The notes under the pieces were generated by a model. That model was not told the DNA's origin. It saw only the letters and a program-made list of their open reading frames with translations, and did no database searches. DNA of 64,000 nucleotides from assembly GCA_029204225.1 (NCBI GenBank), contig CM055106.1:11762539-11826538 (forward strand), read 5' to 3'. Position numbers and translations under genes: made by a program. Position 1 is the first letter of the stretch, and every line of letters begins with the position of its first letter. Of this stretch, positions 45,777 to 57,195 are shown one piece after another. This stretch comes from Diphasiastrum complanatum (lineage: Eukaryota > Streptophyta > Lycopodiopsida > Lycopodiales > Lycopodiaceae).

Positions 45777-48700
45777 CTAGCTTGGTTCAATCATTGCTTT
45801 ACTAATCACTCCAAGTGATGATCTGAACTTCATAAAAGGTGTCTTTTTAAGTGGTTTAGTAAGTAGATCAGCTACACATTCATTGCTTGGAACATGCTCC
45901 AAAGCAATCTCCTTGGCTTGCACCATTTCTCTCACAAAGTGATGGCATATCTCAATGTGCTTAGATCTTGCATGGAAGATTGGGTTAGATGCAAGGTGTT
46001 GGGCTGATATATTGTCATTGTAGATGATTGGTGCCTCCTCTGAATCCATGATCTTTAGCTCCACCAATAATCTCTTGATCCAAAGTACCTCCTTTGTAGT
46101 GGTTGTCAAAGCGTTGTACTCGGCCTCGGTTGAAGATAGAGATATAGTTTCTTGCTTTTTTGAAAGCCATGAAACCACACCTTCTCCTATGAAAGTTGAA
46201 TAGGCACTTGTTGATTTCCTATCTCTCTTGTCCCCTGCAAAATCTGAATCACTAAATGCATGAAGGTTAATCACATCTCCTCTATATAGAATCCCAAAAT
46301 CCAATGTACCCGAGATGTATCTTAGAATCCTCTTAGCCTTTTTCCAATGGATACTCAATGGCTTTTGCATGGATTGGCTCAACCTACATATACTAAAGCT
46401 AAGATCTGGTCTAGTTATAGTGATCCACATTAAGGAGCCTATAAGTTGCCTAAACAAAGTGATGTCCATGAAGGATCTTTCATCATCTTCATTTGGCACT
46501 TTTACATCTTGCTCCATTGGTGTGTCAACACTTTTGCATACTTCCATCTTAAACTTCTTCAAAAGACTTTGAGCATAGTTTACTTGACTTATAAAGATAA
46601 AATCAGACCCTCTAAGTACTTCTATGCCTAAGATGAAGTGAAGACACCCTAGATCTACCATCTTGAACTCTAAGGATAGATCTATCTTGATTTTTTCAAT
46701 ACCATCAACACTATTTCCACTAATGATGATGTCATCTACATAAATGAGTAAAAGTACAATACCAACATCATCAAACTTAATGTAAAGAGTGGGATCATAT
46801 TCACTTTGAACAAAAGAAAGTGAAATAAGATAGCAATGTAGTCTTGAATTCCAAGATCTCGAGGCTTGCTTCAAGCCATAGTTGCTTCTTTGGAGATGGC
46901 ATACTTTGTTCTCCATACCATGCTTGATAAACCCTTGTGGCTGCTCCATATAGATATCCTCTTCCAAAAAACCATTCAAGAAAGCATTAGAGACATCCAT
47001 TTGACATAGAATCCATCCAAAATGTGATGCAAGTGCAATGATTAGCCTTATTGTGACCATCTTGGCCACACGTGCAAAAGTTTCCTCATAGTCTATCCCT
47101 CTCTCTTGAGCATAACCTTTTGCAACTAATCTTGCTTTATGTTTGTTAACACTCCCATTTGCATTCAACTTAAGCTTGAAGACCCACTTGCATCCTATTA
47201 CATTCCTTTGAGGTCTCTCAACAAGCAACCAAGTTTCATTCTCAATCAAGGCATCATACTCATCCAACATAGCTTTATACCATTCTTTGGAGTTCAATGC
47301 ATCTTCAACATTAGATGGTTCTTCAAAACTAGATAAAGCATAAGAAGTGGATGAGATACCCTCAACTTGCTGTCCTTTGCCTTGATATGTGAGCCTTGAT
47401 GGCTCCACTTTTGCCCTTGAAGATCTCCTTGGTGTGATAGGTGGGTTTGGTGCTTGCTCCTCCATGAGCTCCTCCTCAAAACCAAGATCTTGCTCCTCAG
47501 CCATCTTCTTCTTGATTGTTGGAGCACTTGAGCCTTCTTCAAGCATATGCATATGATGTTCATCAAAGATGACATCCCTTGAAACAACAAATTTGTTTAA
47601 GGATGGGAGATAGACTTTGTAGCCCTTGCTTGACCTTGCATATCCAAGCATGATCCCTCTTGTGGAAGATGGATCCTCCTTGGTTCTTGTTTCCAATGGC
47701 ACATGCACATAACATATACACCCAAAAACTTTCAAGTGATTAAGATTGGGTTTCTTTCCATACAACATCTCATAAGGAGTTTTGTCTTCAATTGCTTTGC
47801 AAGACACCCTATTCATCAAGTAGTTTGCACATACAAGAGACTCACCCCAAAAGGATTTGGTCAAACAAGCATCTAATCTTAAAGCCTTAGAACATTCACA
47901 TAATGTTCTATTCCTTCTTTCAGCAACTCCATTTTGTTGAGGAGTGTAAGGACAAGAAGTCTCTTTCTTGATCCCTTCCTCCTCACAAAAGGCCTTGAAC
48001 TCATTGGAGATGAATTCTCCACCATTGTCACTTCTAAGAATCTTGATGCTATGATTATGATGCTTTTCCACAAAAACTTGAACTTTACAAAAGTATCAGA
48101 TACTTGAGACTTGAAGGAAAGTAAGAACACCCAACAATATCTTGAGTAGTCATCAATGAAGGTTAAAAACATGGATGAACCTCCATTAGATTTGGTGCTA
48201 GCAATGTGCACATCCGAGTGTATGAGTTCAAGAGGATGAGATGACTTTGTGATGGAGTTAGGAAACACCTTCTTATGTGCCTTGGATAAGGCACAAGCTC
48301 ACAAACCTTGTCTTCCTTCCCAATAGACCTTGGTAGGCCTAAAGCATACTCCTCCTTGATCATAGCCTCCATGGAACCCGAGTTGACATGTCCAAGTCTT
48401 TTGTGCCATAAAGTAAAAGTAGATATCTTGCTCTTCTCGGCCAACATGACAACATTAGTATCCACAAATGCATCCAACTTATAAAGTTTGCCAAGTCTAG
48501 TGCCCTTAGCCACTATCTTACCCTTCTTCTTGATGAAACATTCATTTGAAGCAAAGTCAACATTGAAACCATTGTCTACCATTTGGCCAACACTTAGTAG
48601 ATTCTTTGTTATTGTAGGAATGTACAAAACACCTTCTATGTTGATCTTTTTGGAAGATCCTAAGCAAAGGAGAATTCTACCAACTCCTTCAATCTTACAA

Positions 48701-50155
48701 GCTTCATCATTTGCTGTATAGATAGACTTTATAGGTCCATCATAAGATAAGAGAGAAGAGAAAAACTCCCTCTTACTAGTCATGTGTGAACTAGCACCCG
48801 AGTCAATCCACCAAGGATCTTCTCCTTTGAAGCTTGTTGAAGAAAATATGGACATCATGAGAGAGTCCTCATGTGAACTCTCCTCCTCCTCCTCTTTGCT
48901 CATGTTGGCTTGGCTTTGATCTTGCTTCCTCTTGAAGCATTCCGAGGCATAATGCCCCATCTTGCTACAATAGTAGCACTTCACCTTTGATTTGTCCTTC
49001 TTGACTTTGGTGGTTGATGGAGATGCCTTTGAGGGTCCTTCTTGATCCTCAAGCTTTGTAGACTTCTTGAATGTTGATACTTTGCCTTTGGACTTGCCTT
49101 TGCCTTTGGTGAAGAGAGCTTGGTCATCTCCACCTTGGATGGAAAGCCTATCCATCCTCTCTTGCATTTGGCTCCTTCTTGATTCCTCGGCCATGAGTGT
49201 GCCTTGGAGTTCTTCAAGTATGGGTAGCTTACCCATAATTGCATATCCCTGAACCAAATTGTCAAATTCAAAGCTTAGTCCATTCAATATGAGTTGAACA
49301 AGCTCTTCATCCTTGATAGGATCACCTATAAAGGCTAGCTCTTTGTTCAATTCCTTTACTCTTAGGACAAAAGTATGTGCACTCTCTCCTTTCTTTTGAT
49401 AGCTTCTATAGATTTGATTCTTCAAAGCTAACATTCTAGTTTGATTCTTGGATTCATAGACCTTTTGCAAAGTCTCCCAAGCATCTTGAGCTGAAGTGCA
49501 ATCTCCTACCTCTCTTAAGAGTTCATTTGCAACATTCATTTTTATACAATGTAGTGCAACATTGCACCTCTTGATGTATTTGGCTTTTTCTTGATTCCTC
49601 GGCCATGAGTGTGCCTTGGAGTTCTTCAAGTATGGGTAGCTTACCCATAATTGCATATCCCTGAACCAAATTGTCAAATTCAAAGCTTAGTCCATTCAAT
49701 ATGAGTTGAACAAGCTCTTCATCCTTGATAGGATCACCTATAAAGGCTAGCTCTTTGTTCAATTCCTTTACTCTTAGGACAAAAGTATGTGCACTCTCTC
49801 CTTTCTTTTGATAGCTTCTATAGATTTGATTCTTCAAAGCTAACATTCTAGTTTGGTTCTTGGATTCATAGACCTTTTGCAAAGTCTCCCAAGCATCTTG
49901 AGCTGAAGTGCAATCTCCTACCTCTCTTAAGAGTTCATTTGCAACATTCATTTTTATGCAATGTAGTGCAACATTGCACCTCTTGATGTATTTGGCTTTT
50001 TCTTGAGGATGAATAGGTTCACCCTCCTTACCATTTACAATTTCCATCAGATCTTGCATGATCATGATAGATTCCATTCTAACTTTCCATATGGAATAGT
50101 TAGTTTTGTTGAGCCTTTCATTAGTATCCAAAAGATATGCATTTATAGATGCCAT
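45777..50155 (-). pseudogene. gag-pol: Copia C gag-pol polyprotein with three frame disruptions
   Basis: The start ATG at 50,155 gives MASINAYLLDTNERLNKTNY, a typical copia gag start. Domains in order: gag helices; CCHC knuckle (CYYCSKMGHYASEC, near 48,985); protease (WWIDSGASSHMT, near 48,810); pre-integrase (LWHKRLGHVNSG, near 48,410); integrase Asp (HSDVH), Asp (LRSDNGGEF) and Glu (GVAERRNRT); RT with QMDVSNAFLNGFLEEDIYM and YVDDIIISG; RNase H with SLSSTEAEYNALT and HARSKHIEICHH; stop at 45,777. Breaks: a 412-bp tandem duplication in gag (shifts frame), and single-base-type frameshifts near 48,280 and 48,075. RT-RNase H (45,777-48,071) is fully open. Confidence 0.92.
49181..50004 (-). repeat. 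412-bp tandem duplication inside copia C gag
   Basis: Sequence from 49,181 is repeated from 49,593 (both start gattcctcggccatgagtgt) and runs to about 50,004 with only a few differences. As 412 is not a multiple of three, it shifts the gag frame, and the same ~135 gag residues appear in two overlapping frames. Confidence 0.92.
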
Positions 50156-50954
50156 CTAGTCTCCTAATCAAGGACTTGACACAAATGAAGGTTACTTCTA
50201 TTGATTTGATTGAAGGTCTATCTTATCCCACTTCTTAGGGACCTGAAAAGATCAGTAATAGACTTCCTATAAAGATCTAAGAATGATCTCTAACAAAATC
50301 AAATCATAGAATACTAGAAACAATGCACTTGCTTGATTGAAGTAGACAATACTAGTAGAATTGCCCCTCTTTCTATAAAGAACATTAAAGCTTCCAAATG
50401 ATCTGATCAAGAGTGAATTTCAGCAACCTAATATACTTCCAAAATCACTTGTGAAGGAGCTAAATGGAACTTAATGAGGATGCAACACAATCTACTATCC
50501 AATCACAAGCAAAAAATGATCAAAATTGATGAAAAATTGATCTAATTTGGTGCATAAGTCAAGCAATGGTTGGACTGAACCTAAATCACTTTAGGAGGTG
50601 CCTACTACACCTTAGAACAGCCTTGAAGAGTCCCCAAAACTCTGATCTTCCCTCTCCTTGAATGCTAGAAAGCCTCCTCTATGAAATCACCTCCAAAACT
50701 CGCTTAGAAATCAATGCTTGGAGCAAGCAAAACTTGCTATCTTGGTAATGTGAATTGAATTCAACTTTGCCTCTGGTTTTAGACACCTAAACACCTGCAA
50801 ATGAAGTCACACAACACCAATCTCCAATGTATTTGACTCACTTTGAGTTCTAGAATCAATACTAGATGCTAAGATCCAATCTACACAAGATTTAGATCAA
50901 AAATTGTGATCAAATTGAATGAAAACCAAGGATTTAGCTCATTTCAACCTTTAG
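50156..50954. other. Untranslated leader of copia C
   Basis: About 0.8 kb between the primer-binding site (50,955-50,966) and the gag ATG. No conserved ORF is seen. Confidence 0.6.
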
Positions 50955-50966
50955 GCTCTGATACCA

Positions 50967-51648
50967 TGTAAAAATTACAGCAAATAAGGATCCTAAAACA
51001 CTTGAAATGATGAGGGAAACAATAGATTATGATTTCATAAGATTAGCACAAGTTGAACCATCAAAATCCATCAAAAATCTATGCTTGAACCTCACTAAAT
51101 GGCCCAAATCCTTGAAGAAGGCTTCACACGTGTGAAAGTACGGCCTCCCACAGTCTGAGTACTGTACACCAGACCTACATTCAATCCTATAATCATTAGT
51201 AATCACAAGTACTCAAACAATTATGAACATAGAGAGCAATTGCACCATTATGAGAGAAAAAACATGAAATTGCTTGATTGATTTTGGTGAGATATCATCA
51301 CCTATATATACATGATCCATCACGATTTTGGGCAGGTATGAGTAGCCCTAAACCTATCCCTAATGCTAATTTTGGTGGATCTTTCATCCCTACCAAGTTA
51401 GGGCTGGAATCTTGGAGATCCCTCAACAATGCAAAAACTACCAAAAATAGCTCCTATTTTTTCTCCCTTGTATCTAAGCATAATTTGGACTCATTCCAAA
51501 GGTTCTAACACTTAGGTCTACTTGAGAGCATCCTTATGAATGGAATCCTATGCTATTTGGCACGTGTGACAAGCCACATCATGACCATCTAACTATTTAC
51601 AAGTCATATGACCAAAACTAGTCAAGCTAGAATTGTGAATTTTTAACA
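50967..51648 (-). repeat. 5' LTR of copia C
   Basis: 682 bp, starts TGTTAAAAATTC at 51,648 on the minus strand and ends ACA at 50,967, directly followed by the primer-binding site. Confidence 0.95.
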
Positions 51649-53580
51649 ATCATTGTCATAACTATCATCACAGTATGACTAATTGTCAGCCTCTTGTTCA
51701 TAATCCCAATCCATTGGATTTGATGTGGAATAACTGAATTTGTAACTGTGGATTGTAATCTTGGGATGAACTTTGGAATGGTATGGAAACCAGATTCAAC
51801 AAGGTGTAGTTAAACAATGACAATAGGCATGAGTTCTCAATTAAGGCAATTACAAAGAACTTTTGCAGAGGTTAAATTTTGGTACAAATAAGACTTCTAC
51901 ACTGTCAATCTTGTTGAGCTGATGAAGTTTGCTTTTTACGGCACTAAAATCCGAGGTCACACGGAGAGGTTATGAGAATTTCACAGAATTCAAAAAAAAT
52001 TCAATGTATATAAGAACTTAGGAAAAGGGTAACGACAAATAGAAAAATAAAATAAAATCGGAGGAATGATTACAGAAGTAAAGTTATTGTATTGAGCTCA
52101 AGGAACTGAATACTTTTTGCTCGTGCAATACTGAAATCCGGGATCATATAAAAAGTTATGGAAGTTTGAAAATTTGGTGGAGGACAAGAAATGAACGAAC
52201 TTAGAAATAGGGGCCTTAATAGAAAAATTTGGTTTCTTTGAAGCATTGGACCGTTGAATAAATGGAAATTGTAAGCAAAAATGAGAACTTAGAGAAATAA
52301 AATATCAACTGACGCAACTTAGAGAGAGAGAGAGAGAGAGATTGAGAGAGAGAGAGAGCGCGCAGTATCCGACGTGAAGGTAGCGAGAGAGAAGAGGTAC
52401 CCGACGCTTAGAGAGAGCGAGAGAGGAGGTAGCCGACGGTTAGAGAGGGTTAGAGAGAGAGAGAGAGAGAGGAGGGAAGAGAGATCTCAACCGACGAACA
52501 AGTGGAGGAACTGAATGGAGAGCTGTTGCTTACCCAAACCATTTTGCCTCATTATGATTAATCTGAACAGCAAACCAAGATAATCTGCTCTGTCCCAACT
52601 CAATCCAAAGATACTTCAAACGCTAAATGCTTACATTCAAGAAGTCTTTTCCTTCCTCAATAAGATTGCTTGAAGCAGCGTCTGATGGATCTGAAAAGCG
52701 TGTGATGATCAATCACCACACCAAAGCTAAGGAGTGAAGTTTCTGGTGGATCTGGAAAGCGTATAATGATCAACTAAATGGAAATATTAAGCGCATCAAT
52801 TGCAGGATTAGAAATTCCAGAAGCTGGAAAGCGCCATGAACTGAGAACCGGCATGCGAGTTATTGGAGTGCGGATACTGAATGATTGTGCTGCTGCTTAA
52901 CGCTTTTGATTGTGCTGCTGCTTAACGCTTTTGAATGAGCCATTTCTCATGGTGCCACACAATTGCTCCGTAAGTTGCAGCTACGTGAGCGGATCGTGGA
53001 GAGAGGGGTGAATTATGTTCGTGGAGAAGGAAGGGATTTAGAATGTAGAGAGAGAGCGGGGGTGGGCCTAGGGTTAGGGCTGGGTGTAGGTAGGGCTAGG
53101 TTAGCTTTTTTTTTTTTTTTTAAATGTACCTGCGAAAACTTTAGAATGAAGAAATAGGAAAAAAAATCATCAAAGAATCAAAACTTCAGAAATGAAAAGT
53201 TGAAGTGATTCTCTCCCAAATTTCCACCAAAAACTAGTTTTAGACCTCCTTCACAAGAATTGTCCTATCTCTCTCCATTTTCAGCCAAATTGGCTGCAAA
53301 TTGGCTCAAATTCAAGCTAAGACAGAGATCTGCAATCCTATGAATTAGAGTCACAAAATTTGGCCAAAAGTACAGCCAAAAATGGGAAAAATAGACTGCA
53401 AAAAATTTAACTAGCTAAAATTGGAATGAAAACACCAAAATGGCCATAACTTGGTCATTATAGCTCCAAAACAGAAAATCTCAGTATCTCCAAGAAGCTA
53501 AACAAGAGATCTACTGATTTACAGTAATAAGTCACAAAAAAATGAAGGTTAATTGGTCAAAATTTGAATCAAAGCTTGTT
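51649..53580 (-). other. 5' internal region of element B with gene-like leader sequence
   Basis: Contains the upstream end of the acidic frame (51,649-51,740, with a TAG near 51,680). On the minus strand there follow long CT-rich stretches (52,318-52,500), two 17-bp-spaced copies of 'attgtgctgctgcttaacgcttttga' (52,883-52,935), and a C/T-rich leader near 53,040-53,105 with degenerate TTAGGG-like phrases. It resembles the promoter/5' UTR of an ordinary plant gene more than a retroelement leader. No clear primer-binding site was identified. Confidence 0.4.
52318..52500. repeat. GA-rich block with CCGACG at 32-bp spacing
   Basis: (GA)n tracts alternate with CCGACG at 52,369, 52,401, 52,433 and 52,491, the first three exactly 32 bp apart. 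Two occurrences fit RCCGAC, the core of the DRE/CRT element; whether they act as such is unknown. Confidence 0.8.
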
Positions 53581-53930
53581 GGTCATGTGATTTTAGGCAC
53601 ATGAACCACTTTTTTCATCAAAAAGCTCTCCAAGAGAAGCTCCAAGATCTCTTAAACTCAAAATTACAAAATGAACAATAGCCCCCAAATTTAGCACGAC
53701 CTCAGCTACTTATAGTGGTCATTTGTGCCTCTACTATAAGTTTGGGACCTTATTTAGCTAAATTGGGCCTTACAACCATTATTACAATTCCGCTATTCTC
53801 AATTATAGCGAGGTTGTTCGAGCCACCTTATTAACTATCTTAATGACTAACTCTAGTCTACTTTAGCTCCATGGCCATATTTGGCAATTCATTAGTAAGC
53901 TCATGGGCTAATTACATGCAACACATGACA
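53581..53930 (-). repeat. 5' LTR (homologous part) of element B
   Basis: Matches 42,434-42,752 from 'tcatgtgattttaggcac' to 'acatgaca', with a ~26-bp extra segment near 53,733-53,758 and a dozen or so substitutions. The homology stops at 53,581. Confidence 0.75.
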
Positions 53931-55390
53931 ATTGGAGACTGATCTTGTACTGAATTCTGTTTGGACATTTGTTGAGCACTATTCCATTGTGATGGCCTAA
54001 TCTAAAATACAAAGGCATATCAGCTGACTCAAAAGTGGAAGTGTAAAGAGCTTGACAATAAGAAGACTTGTAGTGGCTGATTTTGTAAAGATTGCCACTT
54101 CTTCTCCCGAAAGCTAAAACTTTCCGAAACTTGTCAAAAATTGTGCAGCTTTGTGTGTCGAATTCGACCTTCCGACCCAAAATCTGTAATTCTGCTAATT
54201 GAGAGTAGATTTTTGGTCAGATTTGAAACATGGAGAACATTGACCCTGACTGTTCCCTCACCCTTAATAGTATGTTTTGAGTTGTCTCCAAGTTGTACAA
54301 TTTGAGAGTGGGTGTATGATTGATAGTCCTTGAACCAGTCCTTGTGGTGAGTCATATGTTGAGTTGCTCCCAAGTGGTACCAGGAATCGATATCTTGATT
54401 TTCATCGGCCTTGGTCAAGAAGGCTGCTTCATCTTCATTTTGTTGCTAGATCGAAAAACTGGCTGAAGCAGATTTTGCTTGTTTTTGGAACTGCTGCTTC
54501 TTCTCATTGTTGAATTTTAAAGTTTTGCAGTCCCTGATAAGATTGTCAGTTCTCTTACAATATTTGCAGAATAGATCTTGCTTTGGTTGGACTGATGAAG
54601 TGTTCAAATTCGACCCAGAGTCAAAATTTGACCCAGAGTTAAAATTTGAACCTGAGCCAAAATTCGACCCTAGAGAAAAATTTGACCTAGAGTGAAAATC
54701 CGACCCAGACTGCATGTTGCTCTTTTTGTCAAGATAATCTGACTGTGTAGATCTGTTTGATCTAAACTTTTGATTTTTGGAATATAATGTCTGTGGATCT
54801 GATCCTGAGCTTGAGGAGGAGGCTGATCTCCTGATTTCTTCTTGTAGAAGAAGTGATATTACTTTTGATAGAGTTAGGTGCTCCTGGATCGAAATTGCCA
54901 TTACCCAATTTTCATAGGCTTAAGGCAGACTCGATAATAGAGTCATGACAACATCAGAGTTTTGAATTTTTAAGCCACTTGAATTCATTTGCTCCATGAG
55001 ATTCTGAAAAGTGATGAGATGGCTCGAGACACTTTCTGTTTCAGACATCTTTATGTTGAAGAATTTCTTCCTCAAATGTAATTTGGATGTGGTATCCCTG
55101 ATACCATAGAGATTTGCTAGGATGTCCCATGCATCCTTAGGAAACTGAACAACACTTATGTGAATGATTTGAGTGTCTCTGATGTTGAGAGTGATGTAGG
55201 CAAATGCCTTGCCATCTCTTAGTCTCCACTTGGTGATAGAGGCTGGGTCACCCTCTGGTTTAACCTCTGTGACATCAACGATGTCCCATTGTTCTTTGGC
55301 TAATAGTATGGTCTTCATTTTGAACTTCTAGAGATGGTAGTTACTTCCATTAAGTCTCTTGATGACAGAAGAACTAGAAGGTAGATCCAT
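53931..55390 (-). pseudogene. gag: Copia element A, gag-protease-pre-integrase part (right of the nested insertion)
   Basis: Gag starts at an ATG at 55,390 (MDLPSSSSVIKRLNGSNYHL), broken by a TAG at about 55,328 where Trp is expected. It continues with KTILLAKEQWDIVD, FPKDAWDILANLYGI and SETESVSSHLITFQNLMEQM. A repetitive Ser/Asn/Phe/Gly linker follows (54,600-54,700, units like SNF-x-SGS), then a zinc knuckle (CKYCKRTDNLIRDC; the His ligand is not Cys-His canonical). Protease relic: DSWYHLGATQHMTH near 54,370, where the catalytic DSG has become HLG. The pre-integrase ends at the element B junction. It continues at 42,220. Confidence 0.85.
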
Positions 55391-55512
55391 TCTGGTTGAG
55401 TGAGATCGTTGGTAGATACTTTAGAATATTGTTGGCTATGCATTTGCTAGAACAATGACTTGATAGAGACAAGTCTGATAATCCACAATGAGAAGCAGAT
55501 TACTGAACTGCC

Positions 55513-55980
55513 CGCTCTGATACCATGTCAGAAATCAGTGGGTTGTGTGAGCGAGCTAGATGAATGGATCGAAAACACAACAGTTAGCAGCAAAATAGTT
55601 CAAATGAAGGAATGGAACAACAACTGCAGAGGGACAAAATGTACTCTAATTAATATCAACAAATGAGTACAATCGCTTGAAGTTATTACTTCAGTTGGTT
55701 GAGCGTGATAACGTTGGCTATAGAGTGATCATTGTATGTGATAACACATGCAACAAAACTATCTGAATGAATTGATAGATACAATTATCAGATGTTTTGG
55801 ATTTCAGATGATTATCAAAATCGCTGAAGTATATCAGAAGAAGTTTTCTGATGAAGATTTTGGGATTAGATATATTGAAAATATCTACAACTAACTCGCG
55901 TTGAATGCTATCTTCTGTATTAATTACAACCGCCTCAGATTGTACAATGTAGGCGGACTTCCAACGCGAAGTTGTTGGGT
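55513..55980 (-). repeat. 5' LTR of copia A (outer end uncertain) with primer-binding site
   Basis: On the minus strand the primer-binding site tggtatcagagcgggc lies at 55,510-55,525, next to an LTR end at 55,526 (plus-strand TGTCAGAAATC). The LTR extends to the right; its outer end cannot be fixed because no second copy is present. Sequence to about 56,200 may belong to it. Confidence 0.6.
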
Positions 55981-56770
55981 TGGATTTTTGACCGCAATGT
56001 TCGAAAATTACATATGTTTGTATTTTATAAAAAGGCAATATGTATCGGTTCAAAAAATATGTTGTGGGTCGAATTTTCCAGGGTCAGAGAAATTAGACTC
56101 GGGATCCGAACCGAACATGTTCAAAGGAGCTCAGATAATTTAGTGAAGTTTCGAAAAAGTTCGAAAAAAATCCAAATTGATCCGACTCGACCCAGGGTTG
56201 AAATTTTCTTGCTAAGGAAAACTCGAGCCTTCTGTTTTCTTGGTTTTGTAAAGTTTTCAGGATGCTCATTAACAAATGGATTTGAGCATCGAATTTCAAC
56301 ACTTACTCCTAGAATAATATATGGGGTTGGCTGATAAAGCAATGACACTCTGATTATTACGAAACTATTGGAAATTAAGTCCACAGTTCTCTCCTTGGTG
56401 AATACTAATTTCTATCTCAAGATTCTTCATGCACACGTTTATTGATCTTTGATCTAGGATTAGGTGAAACCCATTTTGAGTTCTATGTCTGCTTAGGACT
56501 TCTCAGAAATTACTTGTTGATGAATTAATGCAAGACGGTGGCTTTGGTCATAAACAGTCTGTTTGTAGATTTAAACATGTGACTGTTACTCTGTAGAAAT
56601 GAACGTAAACAGTCATGCAAAAAATGCGAAGGTCTTCGCCAACGTCATTTCGACAAAAAACTTGAAAATGCCGACACTATGAGCCATTTCCGAGTAGTTA
56701 TGCAGACTGCGTAAAACACGAAGAAATTTGCAGGTATGGATAAAAATTGGACGAAGATTAAAATGTCAAT
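55981..56770. other. Spacer, probably LTR or decayed copia sequence
   Basis: Phrases such as 'cttactcctagaat' and 'ggttggctga' near 56,310-56,340 recur near 56,985-57,020, suggesting two old copia RNase H tails. Short TCGACCC/GGGTCGA words near 56,065-56,195 resemble the gag minisatellite of copia A. No gene is seen. Confidence 0.35.
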
Positions 56771-56779
56771 TAGTCAATT

Positions 56780-57030
56780 AGTAGAAGAATAATCCAACAC
56801 TTCCCCTAATCTGAATCCATGAATGCCTTGACCTTTAAACTTAGTTCTGCACAAAACTTTCTGTGTGTATCCAAGCTTAATGCTTTGGTAAGAATATTTC
56901 CTGTCATATCTTGCGTTCGGCCTGCAATTTGACCTCTTTGCCGAGAACTTTGCTTCTGACATAGTGATTCTTGAGTTCAATGTGCTTACTCCTAGAATGA
57001 AATCTAGGATTGGCTGACAAGGCAATAACA
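56780..57030 (-). pseudogene. Copia RNase H C-terminal fragment
   Basis: In the minus-strand frames the reading 'RFHSRSKHIELKNHYVRSKV' (about 57,000-56,940) matches the conserved copia RNase H end (FHARSKHIE-x-x-x-HFVR). The rest is out of frame. Confidence 0.6.
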
Positions 57031-57195
57031 CTAATTCTTTGGTGTTCTAATTCTTTTTATTCGATTCTATTCGACCTATCTTTTACACACCTTTTTCCAA
57101 CACATCTAACATCCCCATACAAGTTTTTTGCTCCCACTTGGCCCCACATGGTCTTGTGAATCTCTCTCTCGACAATGACACTTGATAGTTGGAGA

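Larger units (their letters stand above)
45081..51648 (-). mobile_element. Copia element C, complete and young
   Basis: Two 682-bp LTRs (45,081-45,762 and 50,967-51,648) are flanked by a perfect 5-bp duplication, ATCAT (45,076-45,080 and 51,649-51,653). Next to the right LTR, a primer-binding site for initiator tRNA-Met reads tggtatcagagcc on the minus strand. A polypurine tract lies beside the left LTR. I count about four differences between LTRs (0.6%), so insertion is very recent. It sits inside the acidic ORF of element B. Internal order gag-protease-integrase-RT-RNase H defines Ty1/copia. Confidence 0.96.
42221..53930 (-). mobile_element. Element B: LTR-flanked, apparently non-autonomous element, itself split by copia C
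   Basis: Inserted into copia A. The ends read TGTCATGTG (42,221) and CACATGACA (53,922-53,930). Flanks are actgg (42,216-42,220) and attgg (53,931-53,935), a 5-bp target duplication with one mismatch. Long direct repeats lie at both ends. A polypurine tract on the minus strand (42,753-42,765) orients it. Subtracting copia C leaves about 5.1 kb. It contains the acidic ORF and gag-like relics but no RT, RNase H or integrase that I can find, so it looks like a large retrotransposon derivative. Confidence 0.75.

Noticed and set aside
51278-51508. 76-codon frame also found at 45,392-45,622
   Set aside because: The same sequence occurs twice because it lies in the two LTRs of copia C; not a gene.
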